Part shown: positions 62,003-64,000 of the stretch, piece by piece
Numbering within the stretch: the first letter of the stretch is position 1
Layout of the letters: each line of letters starts with the position of its first letter
Assembly: GCA_040221475.1 (NCBI GenBank)
Contig: JAVKEJ010000058.1
Span: 186,001-250,000 of the forward strand
Direction of reading: 5' to 3'
Source: WLXB01 sp040221475
GTDB lineage: Bacteria; Pseudomonadota; Alphaproteobacteria; Rhodospirillales; Rhodospirillaceae
DNA length: 64,000 nucleotides
Translations under genes and position numbers: made by a program
Notes under the pieces: generated by a model
The model's database searches: none
Seen by the model: the letters and a program-made list of their open reading frames with translations, nothing else
Told to the model about the DNA's origin: nothing

Positions 62003-63319
62003 ATGGATCCGTTCTTTATTGGCGTGATTGGCGTCCTGATTCTCTTCGTTCTTGTGATCGCCGGAATGCGTGTCGCCTGGGCCTCTGGCATTGTCGGTCT
62101 TGGTGGCTTGGTCGTGTTGCGGGGCTGGGACCCGGCTGTTGGTCTTGCCGGCATCCTGACTTATGCGGAAACCGCGCGGTATTCTTTGTCAGTTCTTCCA
62201 ATGTTTATTCTCATTGGTCTCCTCGCCTTTCATGCTGGCCTCACGCAGAAAGCCTTCGCTGCAGCCCGCGCTTGGGCCGGGCGTCTTCCCGGCGGCTTAG
62301 CGGTTGCGACCGTGTTTGCAACGGCAGGGTTTGCGGCGGTCTCTGGGGCAAGCACGGCAACGGCCGCCGTCTTTACGCGGGTTTCTGTCCCTGAAATGTT
62401 GAAGGCTGGCTATGATCCGAGGCTCGCCGCAGGGGTTGTCGCTGCGGGTGGCACGCTGGCCTCGCTTATTCCTCCCAGCGCCATTCTTGTGCTGTATGGA
62501 ATTATCGTTGAAGAGTCCATTGGTGCATTGCTCTTGGCCGGTTTCCTCCCCGGCATTCTGTCAGCCGTTTTGTACGCCGGGTTCATTGTTGCGCGGGTAA
62601 AAATCAGCCCAGAATTGGGGCCGCCATCAACCGTCGCCATTCCTATGTTGGACAAGTTCAAAGCGCTTGGCCAAGCCTGGGGTATTCTCGCAGTCATCGG
62701 GATTGTTATCGTCGGGTTGTACACAGGGTGGATGACCCCGACTGAGGTTGGGGGCATTGGTGCCGCTTTGGTCTTGTTGATGGTGCTGTTCAATCGAGAG
62801 TCCAAAAAATCGCAAATCTTTGAGGCATTTGTCGATACCGCGCGCTTAACCGCGATGGTGCTGGCTATCGTCTGGTGCGTTCTTGTTTTTGTCAGATTTC
62901 TTGGCTTTACCGGTTTGCCTGGAGTCTTGGCAGATTGGATTGGTAATCTAGATGTCCCACGTATTGTCATTCTGCTGGCCATCCTCGGCATCTATATGGT
63001 TCTTGGCATGTTTCTGGATGGTCTCGGCATGCTGTTGCTGACGATGCCGGTTGTCTACCCCGTCATCATTTCATTGGGTTACGATCCGATTTGGTTTGGC
63101 ATATTGGTCGTTAAAATGATCGAGATCGGACTTGTTACACCGCCAATCGGACTTAATTGTTTCATAGTGAACGGCGTCAGGCCTGACATTAGTCTGGAGA
63201 CGGTTTTTAGGGGCGTAGGTCCTTTCGTTATAATTGATCTGCTCACCGTTGGCGTCTTGATCGCTTTGCCGGACATCGTATTGTGGTTGCCCAGAACCAT
63301 GAATATGGGCGGTTACTGA
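62003..63319 (+). CDS. dctM: TRAP transporter large permease, DctM family
   Basis: 438 residues, about twelve hydrophobic segments. LPMFILIGLLAFHAGLTQKA, GFAAVSGASTATAAVFTRVS and AAGGTLASLIPPSAILVLYG are the DctM signatures; the C-terminal MIEIGLVTPPIGLNCFIVNG is also conserved. It is the ion-coupled transport subunit of the TRAP complex. It starts 2 bp after dctQ and is followed 36 bp later by the FAH-family hydrolase. Confidence 0.95.
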   Translation: MDPFFIGVIGVLILFVLVIAGMRVAWASGIVGLGGLVVLRGWDPAVGLAGILTYAETARYSLSVLPMFILIGLLAFHAGLTQKAFAAARAWAGRLPGGLAVATVFATAGFAAVSGASTATAAVFTRVSVPEMLKAGYDPRLAAGVVAAGGTLASLIPPSAILVLYGIIVEESIGALLLAGFLPGILSAVLYAGFIVARVKISPELGPPSTVAIPMLDKFKALGQAWGILAVIGIVIVGLYTGWMTPTEVGGIGAALVLLMVLFNRESKKSQIFEAFVDTARLTAMVLAIVWCVLVFVRFLGFTGLPGVLADWIGNLDVPRIVILLAILGIYMVLGMFLDGLGMLLLTMPVVYPVIISLGYDPIWFGILVVKMIEIGLVTPPIGLNCFIVNGVRPDISLETVFRGVGPFVIIDLLTVGVLIALPDIVLWLPRTMNMGGY

Positions 63320-63355
63320 GGGGCGGCCTCACAAAAATTGGATGCAAGACACGCG

Positions 63356-64000
63356 ATGAAATTCGTTTCTTACGAATACAATGAAGGCATTAAGTTCGGA
63401 GCGATCGTTGAAGATGGCATCATCGATTTATCTGATGCTGGGCCGAGCCTGAAATCTGTTCTGATGACAGGCCCGCTCGACAATTTGATCGCGGTTGCAG
63501 AGAGCCGCTCGCCAACGGTTAAGCTCGATCATGTTGTGTTGCACCAGGTCATTCCTGATACGACCCGCATTATTTGTGTCGGTAAAAACTATCAAGATCA
63601 TGCCAAAGAAATGGGCGGCGAGGCTCCGACCAATCCCAATTTATTTATGCGCACCGCGCAGTCCTTAGTTGGCCACCGACAGTCAATCATCGCTCCTCGT
63701 GTTTCGGATCAGTATGACTATGAAGGCGAATTGGCCGTGATTATCGGCCGAGGCGGCCGGCATATTTCGGCTGACAAAGCGCTGTCTTATGTGGCGGGGT
63801 ATAGCTGTTTTCTCGATGGAACTCTGAGGGATTATCAGAAGCATTCGTTTACGGCGGGCAAAAATTTCGATTCTTCTGGGGCTTGTGGCCCATGGTTGGT
63901 TCCTGCCGGTGAAATCGCCAATCCGCAATCTCTCACGTTGGTTACTCGTGTGAATGGTGAAGTCATGCAGAACGCGAGCACCAAAGATATGATTTTCACA
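63356..64000 (+). CDS. fumarylacetoacetate hydrolase-family protein, 3' end outside window
   Basis: The visible 215 codons start at the ATG at 63356 (MKFVSYEYNEGIKFGAIVED). RIICVGKNYQDHAKEMGGEA, YDYEGELAVIIGRGGRHI and YQKHSFTAGKNFDSSGACGP are the FAH-superfamily metal-site segments (the EGELAVIIG Glu pair among them). The usual NDVSxRDxQ is FLDGTLRDYQ here, a known variant in 2-oxo-acid hydrolases and decarboxylases. It likely cuts a C-C bond in the compound imported by the TRAP system. The C-terminus lies beyond the window. Confidence 0.88.
   Translation, partial: MKFVSYEYNEGIKFGAIVEDGIIDLSDAGPSLKSVLMTGPLDNLIAVAESRSPTVKLDHVVLHQVIPDTTRIICVGKNYQDHAKEMGGEAPTNPNLFMRTAQSLVGHRQSIIAPRVSDQYDYEGELAVIIGRGGRHISADKALSYVAGYSCFLDGTLRDYQKHSFTAGKNFDSSGACGPWLVPAGEIANPQSLTLVTRVNGEVMQNASTKDMIFT

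Overview
The window reads as one 64 kb stretch of an alphaproteobacterial chromosome, probably from a free-living aerobic member of the Rhodospirillales or a related order. The case rests on an Irr-type iron regulator (a Fur branch typical of Alphaproteobacteria), the giant NAD-dependent glutamate dehydrogenase, an IalB-family protein, TRAP transporters, and a YbbN / Lon-domain / Trm112 / DUF971 / UbiH-type cluster. Almost all sequence is protein coding. There are two tRNA genes, no rRNA and no CRISPR array.

Region by region: (1) 1-13 kb is core genome: a TPR fragment facing a GT41 (O-GlcNAc-transferase-like) protein, the 180-kDa glutamate dehydrogenase, a small cytochrome c, an encapsulated-ferritin-type protein with no encapsulin next to it, tRNA-Gly(GCC), and a housekeeping run ending in a UbiH-type flavin hydroxylase. 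(2) 13.09-24.15 kb is a genomic island inserted in tRNA-Thr(CGT). A 48-bp direct repeat of the tRNA 3' part marks both ends, a tyrosine integrase lies at the right end, and matching 11-bp-spaced repeat pairs lie inside both ends. The cargo is a LysR regulator, two paralogous membrane proteins, two exported FAD-binding oxidoreductases, a SnoaL-like protein and an unknown protein. (3) 24-47 kb is core genome: substrate-binding protein plus IclR, Bax-inhibitor protein, a TesA / YbbA / YbbP cluster, FIST, ThpR, a secreted CbiX-like protein with MDHSQ repeats, fructosamine kinase plus low-molecular-weight phosphatase, sirtuin, uracil-DNA glycosylase family, pterin dehydratase, acetoacetyl-CoA synthetase and PabB/PabC. 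(4) 47.6-50.8 kb is an iron/peroxide locus: DUF3501, a two-cluster Fe-S protein, rubrerythrin and Irr. (5) 51-57.5 kb holds an MFS transporter, a double cold-shock protein, glycerol kinase, MobA and a cyclic-nucleotide-binding/TPR protein. (6) 57.7-64 kb is a catabolic operon: MarR regulator, Asp/Glu-racemase-superfamily protein, DUF1330, a complete TRAP transporter, RidA and a fumarylacetoacetase-family hydrolase cut by the window end.

How parts may work together (inference): three near-identical 14-bp dyads (TRGAAnnATTCTAA) lie upstream of the ferritin-like gene, the rubrerythrin and irr, suggesting one Irr-controlled iron/peroxide circuit across 42 kb. The island's flavoprotein/membrane-protein pairs look like an uncharacterised periplasmic oxidoreductase system. 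Several short perfect tandem duplications (16-25 bp) recur between core genes and look like recent slippage events. Start codons were moved inward from the longest open frame where a Shine-Dalgarno sequence, a signal peptide or a neighbouring gene supported it.
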